64,000 nucleotides of DNA from Janthinobacterium violaceinigrum (GCF_009208555.1 NZ_WFLI01000005.1:186001-250000), one strand, 5' to 3'; positions 27,964-39,145 are shown, numbered from the stretch's first letter. The notes: generated from the sequence alone by a model not told the origin. Numbers and translations: made by a program.

Positions 27964-28520
27964 GGCGAAGGTTTGCCCCGCAGGCGGCGCGCCAGACGGG
28001 CGGCCAGCATGGCGTACACGGCGTCAAACAGCAGGCCCACCAGCACCAGGGTGGCGCCCAGGCGCAGGTATTGCATGCCGACACTGTCGCTGCCGGTGAC
28101 GAACTGCGGCAAGAACATGCTGCAAAACAGCAGTGCCTTCGGATTGAGCAGATTCGTCAGGAAGCCGCGCACCAGGCTGGCGCGGGCGCTGTGCGCCGTG
28201 GCGGGCGCCTGCGCTTCGGACGCCGCGCTTTTCGACAGGGCCGACTGCAGCAGGCGCAGCGCCAGGTACAGCAGGTAGGCGGCGCCCGCCCATTTGACCC
28301 ACTGCAAGGCTTGCGGATGCGTCACCATCAGCGCCGCCAGGCCCGCGCCCGACAGCGCCACGTGCACGGCGCGCGCGCCGGCAATGCCCAGTGCCGTCAC
28401 CAGCGCCGTGGCCACGCCGCGCGCGGCGCCCGTGGCCAGCACCAGTGCCATGTCGGGGCCAGGTAATAAAAAGGCGCCGGCCAGTGCCAGCAGGTACATC
28501 AGGAAGGTAGAATCGGACAT
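27900..28520 (-). CDS. LysE/RhtB-family amino acid exporter
   Basis: A 206-residue, six-helix inner-membrane protein. The family motif GAFLLPGPDMALVLATG is near residue 15, and FLTNLLNPKALLFCSMFLPQF is typical of the RhtB/LeuE branch. It probably exports an amino acid or homoserine lactone-like compound. It is divergent from an Lrp/AsnC regulator at 28674, the standard pairing for amino acid-sensing control. Its 3' end overlaps the convergent gene by 64 bp. Confidence 0.87.
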   Translation of the reverse strand: MSDSTFLMYLLALAGAFLLPGPDMALVLATGAARGVATALVTALGIAGARAVHVALSGAGLAALMVTHPQALQWVKWAGAAYLLYLALRLLQSALSKSAASEAQAPATAHSARASLVRGFLTNLLNPKALLFCSMFLPQFVTGSDSVGMQYLRLGATLVLVGLLFDAVYAMLAARLARRLRGKPSPYGKFVLPSIFVLLAGRLVLG

Positions 28521-28673
28521 GGGCCAGTCGACAAGAAAAGCGGGAGCATGCGCACGGTGCAGCCTGCTCGCCGGGCACCATTATGTTCTTGCTGTGATGA
28601 AATGTGCTTGCTTTTCCTGCCCTGCATGCCCTAGTATTCGGGTAGATTCCACTCCCATAAAAACAAAAATTAG

Positions 28674-29156
28674 ATGAAAATTTCAGAAGTTAGCCTCGAC
28701 GCCACCGATTTGCAGATACTCAGGCTGTTGCAGGATGAAGGAAGGCTGTCGAATGCGCGCCTGGCCGAGCGCTTGAAGCTCAGCGAAACCCCCGTGTGGC
28801 GCCGCTTGCGCCGCCTGGAAGAGGAGGGGTTTATTACCGGCTACCAGGCTTTGCTCAACCGCAAGAAGCTGGGCATCGGCCTGGTGGCGTTCGTGCGGGT
28901 CGTGTTTGCCAACCATGGCGGCGAGCAGCCTTCGCAGTTCGAGCAAGCCATCGCGACGATTCCAGAAATTTTGTCGTGCCACAATGTGGCGGGCGAAGCC
29001 GATTACTTCCTGCAAGTGGTGGCGCGCGACCTGGAAGCGTATGGCGAATTCGTCTCGACCGTGCTGCGCCGCCTGCCCGGCGTGGCGGAAATCCAGTCCA
29101 GCCTGTCGATGCGCGAAATCAAGTCGTCGAACCGCCTGCCCTTGCTGCTGGCCTGA
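28674..29156 (+). CDS. Lrp/AsnC-family transcriptional regulator
   Basis: A 160-residue protein. It has an N-terminal winged helix-turn-helix (LQDEGRLSNARLAERLKLSETPVWRRLRRLEEEGFI) and a C-terminal RAM ligand-binding/oligomerisation domain (CHNVAGEADYFLQVVARDLEAY). Lrp-family proteins sense amino acids. It faces the LysE-type exporter, so it most likely controls that gene. The specific amino acid is not predictable from sequence. Confidence 0.9.
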   Translation: MKISEVSLDATDLQILRLLQDEGRLSNARLAERLKLSETPVWRRLRRLEEEGFITGYQALLNRKKLGIGLVAFVRVVFANHGGEQPSQFEQAIATIPEILSCHNVAGEADYFLQVVARDLEAYGEFVSTVLRRLPGVAEIQSSLSMREIKSSNRLPLLLA

Positions 29157-29235
29157 GCCGGCGGGGGCGCACTATAATTGGAACAGTTGCCGGGCACGCA
29201 GTGCCTGGCGCCCTGACCGTATCTAGAGGACCGCC

Positions 29236-30192
29236 ATGCCCGATTCCCTGACTCCCCTGTTTCCCGCCCTGTCGCCGAACCGGCACGGCATGCTGGCGGT
29301 CGATGACATTCACACCATTTACTGGGAAGAGTGCGGCAATCCCGACGGCATTCCCGTGCTGTTCCTGCATGGCGGCCCCGGCGCTGGCCTGTCGCCGCAG
29401 CACCGCCGCTTCTTCGATCCGCAGCGCTACCGCGTGATCCTGTTCGACCAGCGCGGCGCGGGCAAGTCCACGCCGCTGGGCGAATGGCGCAATAACACGA
29501 CGCAGTTGCTGATTGCCGACATCGAACGCTTGCGCGCCCAGTTCGGCATCGCTCAATGGCTGGTGTTTGGCGGTTCCTGGGGCTCGACCCTGGCGCTCGC
29601 GTATGGCCAGGCGCATCCCGAAGCCTGTCTCGGCTTCGTGCTGCGCGGCATTTTCCTGTGCACGCAGGCGGAAATCGACTGGTTCATCGATGGCGTGCGC
29701 TGGTTCTATCCGGAACTGTATGAGGAATTCGCCGCACCGATTCCGGCAGAGGAGCGGGGCGACTTGCTGGCGGCCTACGTGAAACGCATCCTCAGCAGCG
29801 ATCCCGCCGTGTACTGGCCGGCCGCGCGCGCGTGGAGCCGCTTCGAGGGCCGCCGCGTCTACCTGATGCCGCAACCGGAAGATGCGCCGAACGATGCGCT
29901 GGACCTGGGCGTGGGCCGGCTCGAATCGCATTACATGGCCAATCTCGGTTTCTTCGAGGAAGACCAGCTGATACGCAACATGGCGCGCATCGCGCATTTG
30001 CCGGCCGTCATCGTGCAAGGACGCTACGACGCCATCTGCCCGCCGCTGTCGGCCTACCGCCTGCAGCAAGCCTGGCCCGGCGCGCAGCTGGACATGATCC
30101 CGGACGCGGGCCATGGCGCGCTTGAGCACGGCATCGCCTCGGCGCTGGTGCGCGCCACCGAGCGCTTCGTGCCGGGGCGCGGCTTCGCATGA
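29236..30192 (+). CDS. pip: Proline iminopeptidase
   Basis: A 318-residue alpha/beta-hydrolase that releases N-terminal proline from peptides. The oxyanion motif is HGGPGAG, the nucleophile elbow is FGGSWGSTLAL (Ser), the acid is in GRYDAICPP (Asp) and the His is in DAGHGALE. The conserved FFDPxRYRVILFDQRGxGxSxP block is present. It is cytoplasmic and of family length. The ATG at 29236 follows AGAGGACCGCC. Monocistronic. Confidence 0.9.
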   Translation: MPDSLTPLFPALSPNRHGMLAVDDIHTIYWEECGNPDGIPVLFLHGGPGAGLSPQHRRFFDPQRYRVILFDQRGAGKSTPLGEWRNNTTQLLIADIERLRAQFGIAQWLVFGGSWGSTLALAYGQAHPEACLGFVLRGIFLCTQAEIDWFIDGVRWFYPELYEEFAAPIPAEERGDLLAAYVKRILSSDPAVYWPAARAWSRFEGRRVYLMPQPEDAPNDALDLGVGRLESHYMANLGFFEEDQLIRNMARIAHLPAVIVQGRYDAICPPLSAYRLQQAWPGAQLDMIPDAGHGALEHGIASALVRATERFVPGRGFA

Positions 30193-30304
30193 TCTTGCAA
30201 CACGCCGGTTGGCAAAGGGGCCAGCCGGCGTGCGCCACCTGCTACACTATGGCCTGTGCTGGCGCCAAGGTCGGGCGCCGGTGTGAACCCACGACTTTTT
30301 ATCC

Positions 30305-30745
30305 ATGAACATACAGATCGGCGACATCGGCCATATCATCCAGCTGGCGATTGCGCCGGTTTTCCTGCTGACCGGTATCGGCACCATGCTGGTGGTGCTG
30401 ACGAACCGCCTGGGCCGCATCATCGACCGCACGCGCGTGCTGGAAGACCGGCTCGACATCGGCTACAACGATTTCTATATGGATGAGCTAGATACCCTGT
30501 ATCGGCGCACCCATCTGATCAATTATTCGATTTCGCTCAGCACGGCCTGCGGTTTCTTTGTCTGCGTCATCATCGCCATGCTGTTTTTGGGCGACATCCT
30601 GAACCTGACCCTGGATAAATACATCGCGGCCTTCTTTGTGCTGGCCGTGGTTTGCCTGATCGGCTGTTTTATTTATTTATTGCGCGAAATTTACCTGGCC
30701 GCGACGGCCCAGCGCATCCGGCGCCATATCCGCCCGCCCCGCTAG
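30305..30745 (+). CDS. DUF2721-family membrane protein
   Basis: A 146-residue protein with three hydrophobic segments (about 10-30, 75-95 and 105-130). The conserved N-terminal pattern IAPVFLLTGIGTMLVVLTNRLGRIIDRTR defines DUF2721. The function is unknown. It is predicted in the inner membrane with a charged cytoplasmic loop between helices 1 and 2. It is followed by an unrelated small gene 45 bp downstream. Confidence 0.75.
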   Translation: MNIQIGDIGHIIQLAIAPVFLLTGIGTMLVVLTNRLGRIIDRTRVLEDRLDIGYNDFYMDELDTLYRRTHLINYSISLSTACGFFVCVIIAMLFLGDILNLTLDKYIAAFFVLAVVCLIGCFIYLLREIYLAATAQRIRRHIRPPR

Positions 30746-30789
30746 GCGGCGCGCGCCGGTTTACCCTACTATTGAAGAACGAGTCCAGC

Positions 30790-31245
30790 ATGCACGATTA
30801 CAAACGTCCCCCCACCCTGCACCGCTACGGCCAGCGCAGCGAACTCGAGCTGGCGCTGAGCCTGGGCCAGTTCCGCCTGGTGCCAGCGGGCAATTGCCTG
30901 ACCCTGAGCTTTTCACAAGTGTGGGACAAGCAACTGTTCGACCTGTTCGCCCCGGCCGACGCCTGTCTGATCATCCACAATACGGAAGAATTCGGCGAAC
31001 GCCTGCACCGCGCCGTGCAGCGCACCTTGCCCAGCTGGGCCGGCATCGATGGCCTGGTCGAATACGGCCAGCGCGCCGCCCTGGGCGCCGCCTTCACCAA
31101 GACGCGCGCCGAAGCGCCCGAGCAGGAATGGCTGTTTGCCTGGCGCTCGATGCAGCCGCAGGCCAGCCTGAACCCCGTCACCGTGAAGCTGGGCAGCCTG
31201 GAAAACTTCGCGGAAATCCGCGACCGCGATACCTACCTGGCGTAA
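30790..31245 (+). CDS. Conserved-looking hypothetical protein, cytoplasmic
   Basis: A 151-residue soluble protein starting at MHDYKRPPTLHRYGQRSELE. I do not recognise the family. Composition and codon use match the neighbours, and there is no signal peptide or membrane segment. The frame extends upstream to 30652 but overlaps the DUF2721 gene, and the ATG at 30790 is more credible. It ends 1 bp before the convergent stop of the SRPBCC-like gene. Confidence 0.6.
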   Translation: MHDYKRPPTLHRYGQRSELELALSLGQFRLVPAGNCLTLSFSQVWDKQLFDLFAPADACLIIHNTEEFGERLHRAVQRTLPSWAGIDGLVEYGQRAALGAAFTKTRAEAPEQEWLFAWRSMQPQASLNPVTVKLGSLENFAEIRDRDTYLA

Positions 31246-31246
31246 T

Positions 31247-31834
31247 TCAGCCGGATTTATCCGCGTACTGGCTGTCGATGCGCGCGAGAACGGCCGCCAT
31301 CATGCGTTCGATATCGCCGCGTATCATGGTCGTGCCCAGCATGCCGGGCACATAGAAGCCCGGCATCAGCCGGCTGGAAAAGACGATGCGCGTGCCGCCC
31401 GTCTCGGGGATCGGATACAGATTCCAGCGCGATTCGTAATGCCGCATGTCGCCGGAAATCAGGGCGATGTCGATGGCCGTGAACGGCGTTTCCGTGGCCC
31501 GCACCACCAGGTGGATGGGGTGGTTCATGAACAGGAAGCGCGCCATGCCCTGCTGCTCGATGATGACTTCATTGCCGTTGCGCGACAGCACGCGGCAGGA
31601 GCTCAAGTCCGGCACGAATTCATTCATGCGCTCGTAGGTGGTCAGGGTCTTCCAGACGGAGGCCGGCGGCGCCTGCACGCTGCCGCTGGCATCGACTTCA
31701 TACATGCGCTGCCCGTCGACCTCGATGCGCTTGACGTCGACCTTGAGCTTGTCCAGCCGCAGTGCCTGCGCCTGCGCCAGCACGGTAGCGGGGAGGGCGC
31801 ACAGCATCAGCAGGCAGAGGAAGAGTCGCGTCAT
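31247..31834 (-). CDS. Exported SRPBCC/START-like protein
   Basis: A 195-residue protein starting at MTRLFLCLLMLCALPA, a signal peptide cleaved near VLAQAQ. The mature part is a helix-grip SRPBCC domain (VDASGSVQAPPASVWKTLTTYERMNEFVPDL, then ESRWNLYPIPETGGTRIVFSSRLMPGF), a fold that binds lipids, polyketides or quinones. It is periplasmic by prediction and its ligand is unknown. It is divergent from the dienoyl-CoA reductase gene, with a shared 159-bp promoter region. Confidence 0.75.
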   Translation of the reverse strand: MTRLFLCLLMLCALPATVLAQAQALRLDKLKVDVKRIEVDGQRMYEVDASGSVQAPPASVWKTLTTYERMNEFVPDLSSCRVLSRNGNEVIIEQQGMARFLFMNHPIHLVVRATETPFTAIDIALISGDMRHYESRWNLYPIPETGGTRIVFSSRLMPGFYVPGMLGTTMIRGDIERMMAAVLARIDSQYADKSG

Positions 31835-31843
31835 GCCACCTAG

Positions 31844-34039
<2,196 letters not shown>

Positions 34040-34049
34040 ATTGAGGGCT

Positions 34050-34115
34050 GGGGTCAGACCCGACGGGGGGATGCGCCCCAGTGGGGCACATCCCGATCCC
34101 GCAGGGACCGACCCC
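34050..34115. repeat. REP-like intergenic element, second copy
   Basis: It begins GGGGTCAGACCC and ends GGGACCGACCCC, with an internal palindrome GATGCGCCCC..GTGGGGCACATC. It lies between convergent fadH and the antiporter gene, matching the terminal design of 9756-9819 with different interior sequence. Confidence 0.6.
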
Positions 34116-34153
34116 GGCATTTGCATGGGCTAGCGGTTCGGCATCAAGGAACC

Positions 34154-35863
34154 TTAATGGCCATGCCCCTTCTTGGCCGCATCAAAACTCTGCAGCACGT
34201 GCTCGGCCATGCCATTGGCCAGTTCGTGCTCGCCGATAAACACCTTGCCCGCGTTTTCCGCGCGCAGCAATTCCGCCTCTTCCTCGCTGTGCGTACGCAC
34301 CACCGTCATGATGGTGGGGTTGAGCGCGCGCGCCGTCTCGATCATGGCGCGCACGTGGAAGGTGTCCGGCGTGGCGATGACGAGCATGGTGGCGTGTGTG
34401 ATGTGCGCCTGGATCAGCACGGCCGGTTCGCCCGCATTGCCGGCCACGGCCGGAATGCCCTGCTTGCGCAGCTGATCGACGATTTCGCGGTTTTCCTCGG
34501 CCACGACAAAGTGGATGCCCCGTTCCATCAGGGCGGCGGCGATGCGCCGGCCCACGCGGCCGTAGCCGACCAGCACGATCTGGCCCGACAGTTTTTCTTG
34601 CGGCACCGTCATCGGCAGCTCGGCCAGCGGGTCGGTCGTGCGTTCGAACTTGCGGGCGAAATCGCTGTTGCTCATCACGCGCAGCAGCGGCTTGGCCATG
34701 CTGAACACGAGCGGGTTCAGGGCGATGGACAGGATGGCGCCGGCCAGGATCAGGCTTTGCCCTTCCTGCGGCATCAGGCCCAGCGACAGGCCCAGGGCGG
34801 CCAGGATAAACGAGAATTCGCCGATCTGCGCCAGGCTGGCCGAGACGATGATGGCCGTTTTCGGCGGATAGCGCAGGGCCATCACCAGCAGGAAGGCGGC
34901 GATCGACTTGCCGAAGATAATGATGGCGCACACGGCCAGCACTTGCAGGGGCTTGTCGATGAGGATGTTCGGCTCGAACAGCATGCCGACGGAAACAAAG
35001 AACAGCACGGCAAACGCGTCGCGCAGGGGCAGCGATTCTTCCGCGGCGCGGTGACTGAGTTCGGATTCGCGCAGCACCATGCCGGCAAAGAAGGCGCCCA
35101 GGGCGAACGATACGCCGAACAGCTTGGTGGAAGCGTAGGCGATGCCGACGGCGGCGGCGATCACGCACAGGGTAAACAGTTCGCGCGAACCGGTGCGCGC
35201 CACTTGCCACAGGATCCACGGGAACAGCTTGCGGCCCACCACCAGCATGAAGACGATGAAACCGGCCACTTGCCCCAGGGTCACGGCCAGGGTTTGCCAC
35301 AGGCTGACGGCTTCGGCGCCAGGGGCGACCTTGCCGCCCAGCGCGCCGGCAAACGCGGGCAGCAGCACGAGGACCAGCACGGTGACGAGGTCTTCCACCA
35401 CCAGCCAGCCGACGGCGATGCGGCCATTCAGGGAATCGAGGATGCCCCGTTCTTCCAGCGCGCGCAGCAGCACCACGGTACTGGCGACGGACAGGGCCAG
35501 GCCAAAGATCAGCCCGCCACCGAGAGTCCAGCCCCACCAGTGGGCCAGGCCCATGCCCATCGCCGTGGCGACGGCGATCTGCAGGATGGCGCCGGGCAGC
35601 GCAATCTTGCGCACGTCCCATAGATCCTCGATGGAAAAGTGCAGGCCGACACCGAACATCATCAGCATCACCCCGATTTCCGCCAATTGCCCGGCTATTT
35701 CCGCATCTGCCACAAAACCGGGCGTGGCCGGTCCGATGATGATGCCGGCGGCCAGATAGCCGACCAATGCCGGCAGTTTCAGGCGCGCGGCGATGAAGCC
35801 GAAGATGAGGCCGAACCCGAGGGCGGCGGCAATGGTGGTGATCAGGCTGATGTCATGGGGCAT
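34154..35863 (-). CDS. CPA2-family cation:proton antiporter (YbaL/KefB-like)
   Basis: A 569-residue inner-membrane protein. It has an Na+/H+ exchanger domain of about twelve helices (GYLAAGIIIGP, FGVGLHFSIEDL) and a C-terminal RCK/TrkA-N domain from about residue 415 (IVLVGYGRVGRRIAAALMERG) that binds NAD(H) or a nucleotide and gates transport. It resembles E. coli YbaL more than the glutathione-gated KefB/KefC, which end in longer tails. It probably exports K+ or Na+ in exchange for H+. The 208 bp upstream contain a GCGGC/GCCGC hairpin near 35940-35961. Confidence 0.85.
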   Translation of the reverse strand: MPHDISLITTIAAALGFGLIFGFIAARLKLPALVGYLAAGIIIGPATPGFVADAEIAGQLAEIGVMLMMFGVGLHFSIEDLWDVRKIALPGAILQIAVATAMGMGLAHWWGWTLGGGLIFGLALSVASTVVLLRALEERGILDSLNGRIAVGWLVVEDLVTVLVLVLLPAFAGALGGKVAPGAEAVSLWQTLAVTLGQVAGFIVFMLVVGRKLFPWILWQVARTGSRELFTLCVIAAAVGIAYASTKLFGVSFALGAFFAGMVLRESELSHRAAEESLPLRDAFAVLFFVSVGMLFEPNILIDKPLQVLAVCAIIIFGKSIAAFLLVMALRYPPKTAIIVSASLAQIGEFSFILAALGLSLGLMPQEGQSLILAGAILSIALNPLVFSMAKPLLRVMSNSDFARKFERTTDPLAELPMTVPQEKLSGQIVLVGYGRVGRRIAAALMERGIHFVVAEENREIVDQLRKQGIPAVAGNAGEPAVLIQAHITHATMLVIATPDTFHVRAMIETARALNPTIMTVVRTHSEEEAELLRAENAGKVFIGEHELANGMAEHVLQSFDAAKKGHGH

Positions 35864-36071
35864 GCGTGGTGGGTTCCTTATGGAGACGTGCGGATGAAAA
35901 AGATGTTACTCAGCGATTGAGTATAAACGCAACAAAGCTGCGGCTGGAATTTTCCTGCCGCTTTTTTGCAAAAATTTTGCGCTGTATCTTCGTTCAGGTG
36001 GATGCGAACGCATGCCATCCACCCGCATCTGCGTCTAATTCAAGGAATCAGGCGCGACTACGTCCGCATGC

Positions 36072-37193
36072 TCACACCTTGCGCACGACCACGCAGCCGA
36101 TGGAATAGCCGGCGCCGAACGAGCAGATGACGCCCATGGCGCCTGCCGCCATGTCATCCTGATACTTATGGAAGGCGATGATGGAACCGGCCGACGAGGT
36201 GTTGGCGTAGGTGTCGAGAATCACGGGCGCCTCGTTCGCTTCGGCGTCGCGGCCCAGGATCAGGCGCGCGATCAGCAGATTCATGTTCAGGTTGGCCTGG
36301 TGCAGCCAGTAGCGGCTCACTTGCGCCACTTCCACGCCGGCCTTGGCCAGGGTCGCCTTGATCATCTCAGCGGCCATCGGGCACACTTCCTTGAAGACCT
36401 TGCGGCCTTGCTGGCGGAACAGTTTGTCGGCCTTGCCCACGCCGGACTCGTCGAAACGGTTGAGGAAGCCGAAATTGTTGCGGATGGCATTCGAGAAGCG
36501 CGTTTTCAGTTCCGTGCCGATGATCTCGAACTGGTGCTTGGACACGGCCGTGTCTTTCGCTTCGACGATGATGGCCGTGCAGGCGTCGCCAAAGATGAAA
36601 TGGCTGTCGCGGTCGCGCCAGTTCAGGTGGCCGCTGGTGATCTCGGGATTGAGGACCAGCACGGCGCGCGCCTGGCCGCTTTGCACGGCGGCCACGGCTT
36701 GCTGGATGCCGAAGGTGGCGGACGAACACGCCACGTTCATGTCAAAGCCATACCCATCGATGCCCAGCGCATCCTGTACTTCCACGGCCATGGCCGGGTA
36801 GGCGCGCTGCATATTGCTGCAAGCCACCAGCACCATGTCGATATCGGCCGGCGTGCGGCCCGCGCGCGCCAGCGCGTCATGCGCGGCAGCGACGGCCATT
36901 TCCGCCTGCAAGGACAGTTCGTCATCGCCCCGTTCCGCGATGCGCGAGACCATGCGCGCCGGATCGAGGATGCCTTCCTTTTCCATCACGAAGCGCGACT
37001 TGATGCCGGACGCCTTTTCGATGAAGGCCACGCTCGACAGGTCCAGCGCCGTCACGGTGCCCGCGGCGATCGCGTCGGCATTGTCGGCATTGAACTTTTC
37101 CGCGTAGGCATTGAAGCAGGTAACCAGCTCTTCGTTGGAGATCGAAAATGGCGGCGTGTACAGTCCGGTACCGCTGATGACGACTTGTTTCAT
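36072..37193 (-). CDS. KAS III-like beta-ketoacyl-ACP synthase (PA3286-type)
   Basis: A 373-residue thiolase-fold condensing enzyme. The triad is Cys156 (NVACSSATFG), His in WLHQANLNMN and Asn in YANTSSAGS. It is longer than housekeeping FabH (about 320). From recall, the N-terminus (MKQVVISGTGLYTPPFSIS) resembles the Pseudomonas PA3286-type beta-ketodecanoyl-ACP synthase, which feeds beta-oxidation products into fatty-acid synthesis. That specificity is an inference. The ATG at 37193 is used; upstream codons in frame lie in the intergenic region. It stands alone, away from fab genes. Confidence 0.75.
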   Translation of the reverse strand: MKQVVISGTGLYTPPFSISNEELVTCFNAYAEKFNADNADAIAAGTVTALDLSSVAFIEKASGIKSRFVMEKEGILDPARMVSRIAERGDDELSLQAEMAVAAAHDALARAGRTPADIDMVLVACSNMQRAYPAMAVEVQDALGIDGYGFDMNVACSSATFGIQQAVAAVQSGQARAVLVLNPEITSGHLNWRDRDSHFIFGDACTAIIVEAKDTAVSKHQFEIIGTELKTRFSNAIRNNFGFLNRFDESGVGKADKLFRQQGRKVFKEVCPMAAEMIKATLAKAGVEVAQVSRYWLHQANLNMNLLIARLILGRDAEANEAPVILDTYANTSSAGSIIAFHKYQDDMAAGAMGVICSFGAGYSIGCVVVRKV

Positions 37194-37336
37194 GATTAAA
37201 CTTTCAAATTTGGCAATCGGCGCGGCGCCGATAAGTGAAGCAAATTTTACACAAACAGGCTCGACTGTAGAGAGTTTCGTGTTGCGGGGACGGGGAAGTG
37301 TGGCGGAAGATTGATTTTTGTCGCGTGGACGGTTGC

Positions 37337-37357
37337 CGGGGGGCATTATGCCCCCCG
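37337..37357. terminator. Strong hairpin downstream of ctpA
   Basis: A ten-base perfect inverted repeat (CGGGGGGCAT / ATGCCCCCCG) lies 22 bp beyond the ctpA stop on the minus strand. There is no T run on either side. It probably marks the 3' end of the ctpA mRNA. Confidence 0.5.
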
Positions 37358-37378
37358 CGATTCTGCTGGCGCTGCTGC

Positions 37379-38821
37379 TTACTTCTTCTGTTCCTTCTTG
37401 ACGTCGGCTTGCACGACCACGGGTTCGGCCTTGGCCAGCTGCACGGGCAAACCTTTCAGGTGGTTCAGCGCCTGGTGCAGCTGGAAATCGTCCTGGCTGC
37501 CGAATTCCAGCGGCTTGCGGGTCTTTTCCAGCGCGATGATGCGCAATTGCTCTTCCATCTCGTCGTTGACGGGGGCGGCCTTGGCGCTTTCCTTGTCGCG
37601 GTCGTTGCTCAGGTGCTTGGAGAGGTCCGCTTCGCGGATGCGCAAGCCGTTCAAGCCGTCGCCATCCGCATTTTCATCGACCAGCAGGTCCGGCACGATG
37701 CCCTTGGCCTGGATCGAGCGGCCATTCGGCGTGTAGTAGCGGGCCGTCGTCAGCTTGACGGCCGTGTCGGCCGTCAATTGGCGGATGGTTTGCACGGAAC
37801 CCTTGCCGAAGGTTTGCGTGCCGATGATGGTGGCGCGCTTGTAGTCCTGCAGGGCGCCGGCGACGATTTCCGAGGCCGAGGCCGAACCCGTGTTGACGAG
37901 CACCACCAGCGGTACTTTCTTGATAGCGGCCGGCAATTTCGCCAGCGCATCGCCTTCCGAGCGGAACATATAGTATTCGGCGCGGCCGTAGAACACCTGT
38001 TTCGAGTCCGGCAACTGGCCGTTGGTCGACACGATGGCCGAGTCCTTCGGCAGGAAGGCGGCCGAGACGCCGATGGCGCCCTGCAGCACGCCGCCCGGAT
38101 CGTTGCGCAGGTCCAGCACCATGCCCTTGATGTTCGGGTCTTGCTGGTACAGGGCCGTGATCTGCGCGGCCATGTCGTCGACGGTCGGTTCCTGGAATTG
38201 CGACACGCGCAGCCAGGCGTAGCCCGGCTCGACCATCTTTGCCTTCACGCTTTTCTGGTGGATTTCCTCGCGCGTGATGGTAAAGGCCAGCGGCTGCGGT
38301 TCATCCTTGCGGGCAATGGTCAGCGACACCTTGGTACCCGGTTCACCGCGCATGCGCTTGACGCTGTCGTCCAGGCTGACGCCTTTCACGGGCTGGCCAT
38401 CCAGGCGGGTGATCAGATCGCCAGCCTTGATGCCGGCGCGGTAGGCGGGCGAATCCTCGATGGGCGAGACGATCTTGATGTAGCCGTCTTCGCTGAGGCC
38501 GATTTCGATGCCCAGGCCGACAAACTTGCCTTCGGACCCTTCGCGCAGCTCGGCGTAGGCTTTCTTGTCCAGGTAGGCGGAATGGGGGTCGAGCGAGGCA
38601 ACCATGCCGGAAATGGCGTCTTCCAGCAGTTTCTTGTCTTCCACGGGTTCCACGTAATCGGACTTGATCAGGCCAAACACATCGGCCAGCTGGCGCAGTT
38701 CTTCCAGCGGCAGGGGCGGCTCGACGGTTTTTTGCGCCATGGCGGAAAATTGCAGCGACACGGCGACGCCGGCCACCACGCCCAGGCCGATCAAGCCGGT
38801 ATTTTTGAGTTTGCCCATCAT
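37379..38821 (-). CDS. ctpA: CtpA-type C-terminal processing protease (S41)
   Basis: A 480-residue periplasmic serine protease. An N-terminal signal-anchor (about residues 8-28) is followed by a PDZ domain (about 95-180; VGLGIEIGLSEDGYIKIVSPIEDSPAYRAGIKAGDLI) and a protease core with nucleophile Ser in NTGSASASEIVAGAL and Lys in GTQTFGKGSVQT. It trims C-termini of envelope proteins and cell-wall hydrolases. The C-terminal tail (after about 400) is charged and ends in Lys-rich QADVKKEQKK. Monocistronic. Confidence 0.92.
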   Translation of the reverse strand: MMGKLKNTGLIGLGVVAGVAVSLQFSAMAQKTVEPPLPLEELRQLADVFGLIKSDYVEPVEDKKLLEDAISGMVASLDPHSAYLDKKAYAELREGSEGKFVGLGIEIGLSEDGYIKIVSPIEDSPAYRAGIKAGDLITRLDGQPVKGVSLDDSVKRMRGEPGTKVSLTIARKDEPQPLAFTITREEIHQKSVKAKMVEPGYAWLRVSQFQEPTVDDMAAQITALYQQDPNIKGMVLDLRNDPGGVLQGAIGVSAAFLPKDSAIVSTNGQLPDSKQVFYGRAEYYMFRSEGDALAKLPAAIKKVPLVVLVNTGSASASEIVAGALQDYKRATIIGTQTFGKGSVQTIRQLTADTAVKLTTARYYTPNGRSIQAKGIVPDLLVDENADGDGLNGLRIREADLSKHLSNDRDKESAKAAPVNDEMEEQLRIIALEKTRKPLEFGSQDDFQLHQALNHLKGLPVQLAKAEPVVVQADVKKEQKK

Positions 38822-39145
38822 TGCACCTTTGCAGCTAGCGTGTCTTGCACAAGCGCCAGTCCCCGTGGAGCGGCGCTTTTCTGAAAGTATAGACCTGAAT
38901 CTCTGCCGGTGTGGGCCGGCCGTGGAAAAAGCGTACCTGGGCCCAGTCTACGCGCGAAAACGGGGCGGCCAGCTTGCCATATGTTGCGGCTTTGTATGCG
39001 ATGTATAGTTACTCTTGAGGGGAGTAAGCATTTGTAAGAGTCGAAAAAAAGCGTGTGCGGCGGCCCTATAGTGGATTCGCATTCTCGACCCGAAGTGGTT
39101 TTGCCTGCGTCTGCGGACGCAGGCTTTTTTTTATCCGGAGCCCCC
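38822..39145. other. Gene-free interval upstream of ctpA and of the Spy-like gene
   Basis: A divergent interval of 324 bp. It must hold the ctpA promoter on the minus strand and a plus-strand leader. The plus strand contains a TATAGT at about 39003, an A-rich stretch near 39045, and a complete intrinsic terminator at 39103-39131 placed 15 bp before the ATG of the next gene. No open frame or known RNA family was recognised. Confidence 0.6.
39103..39131 (+). terminator. Intrinsic terminator in the leader of the Spy-like gene
   Basis: The stem GCCTGCGTC / GACGCAGGC with a TGCG loop region is followed by eight T residues. It ends only 15 bp upstream of the start codon at 39146. It would end any transcript from the interval, so it is either an attenuator or the end of a small RNA. 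Confidence 0.75.
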
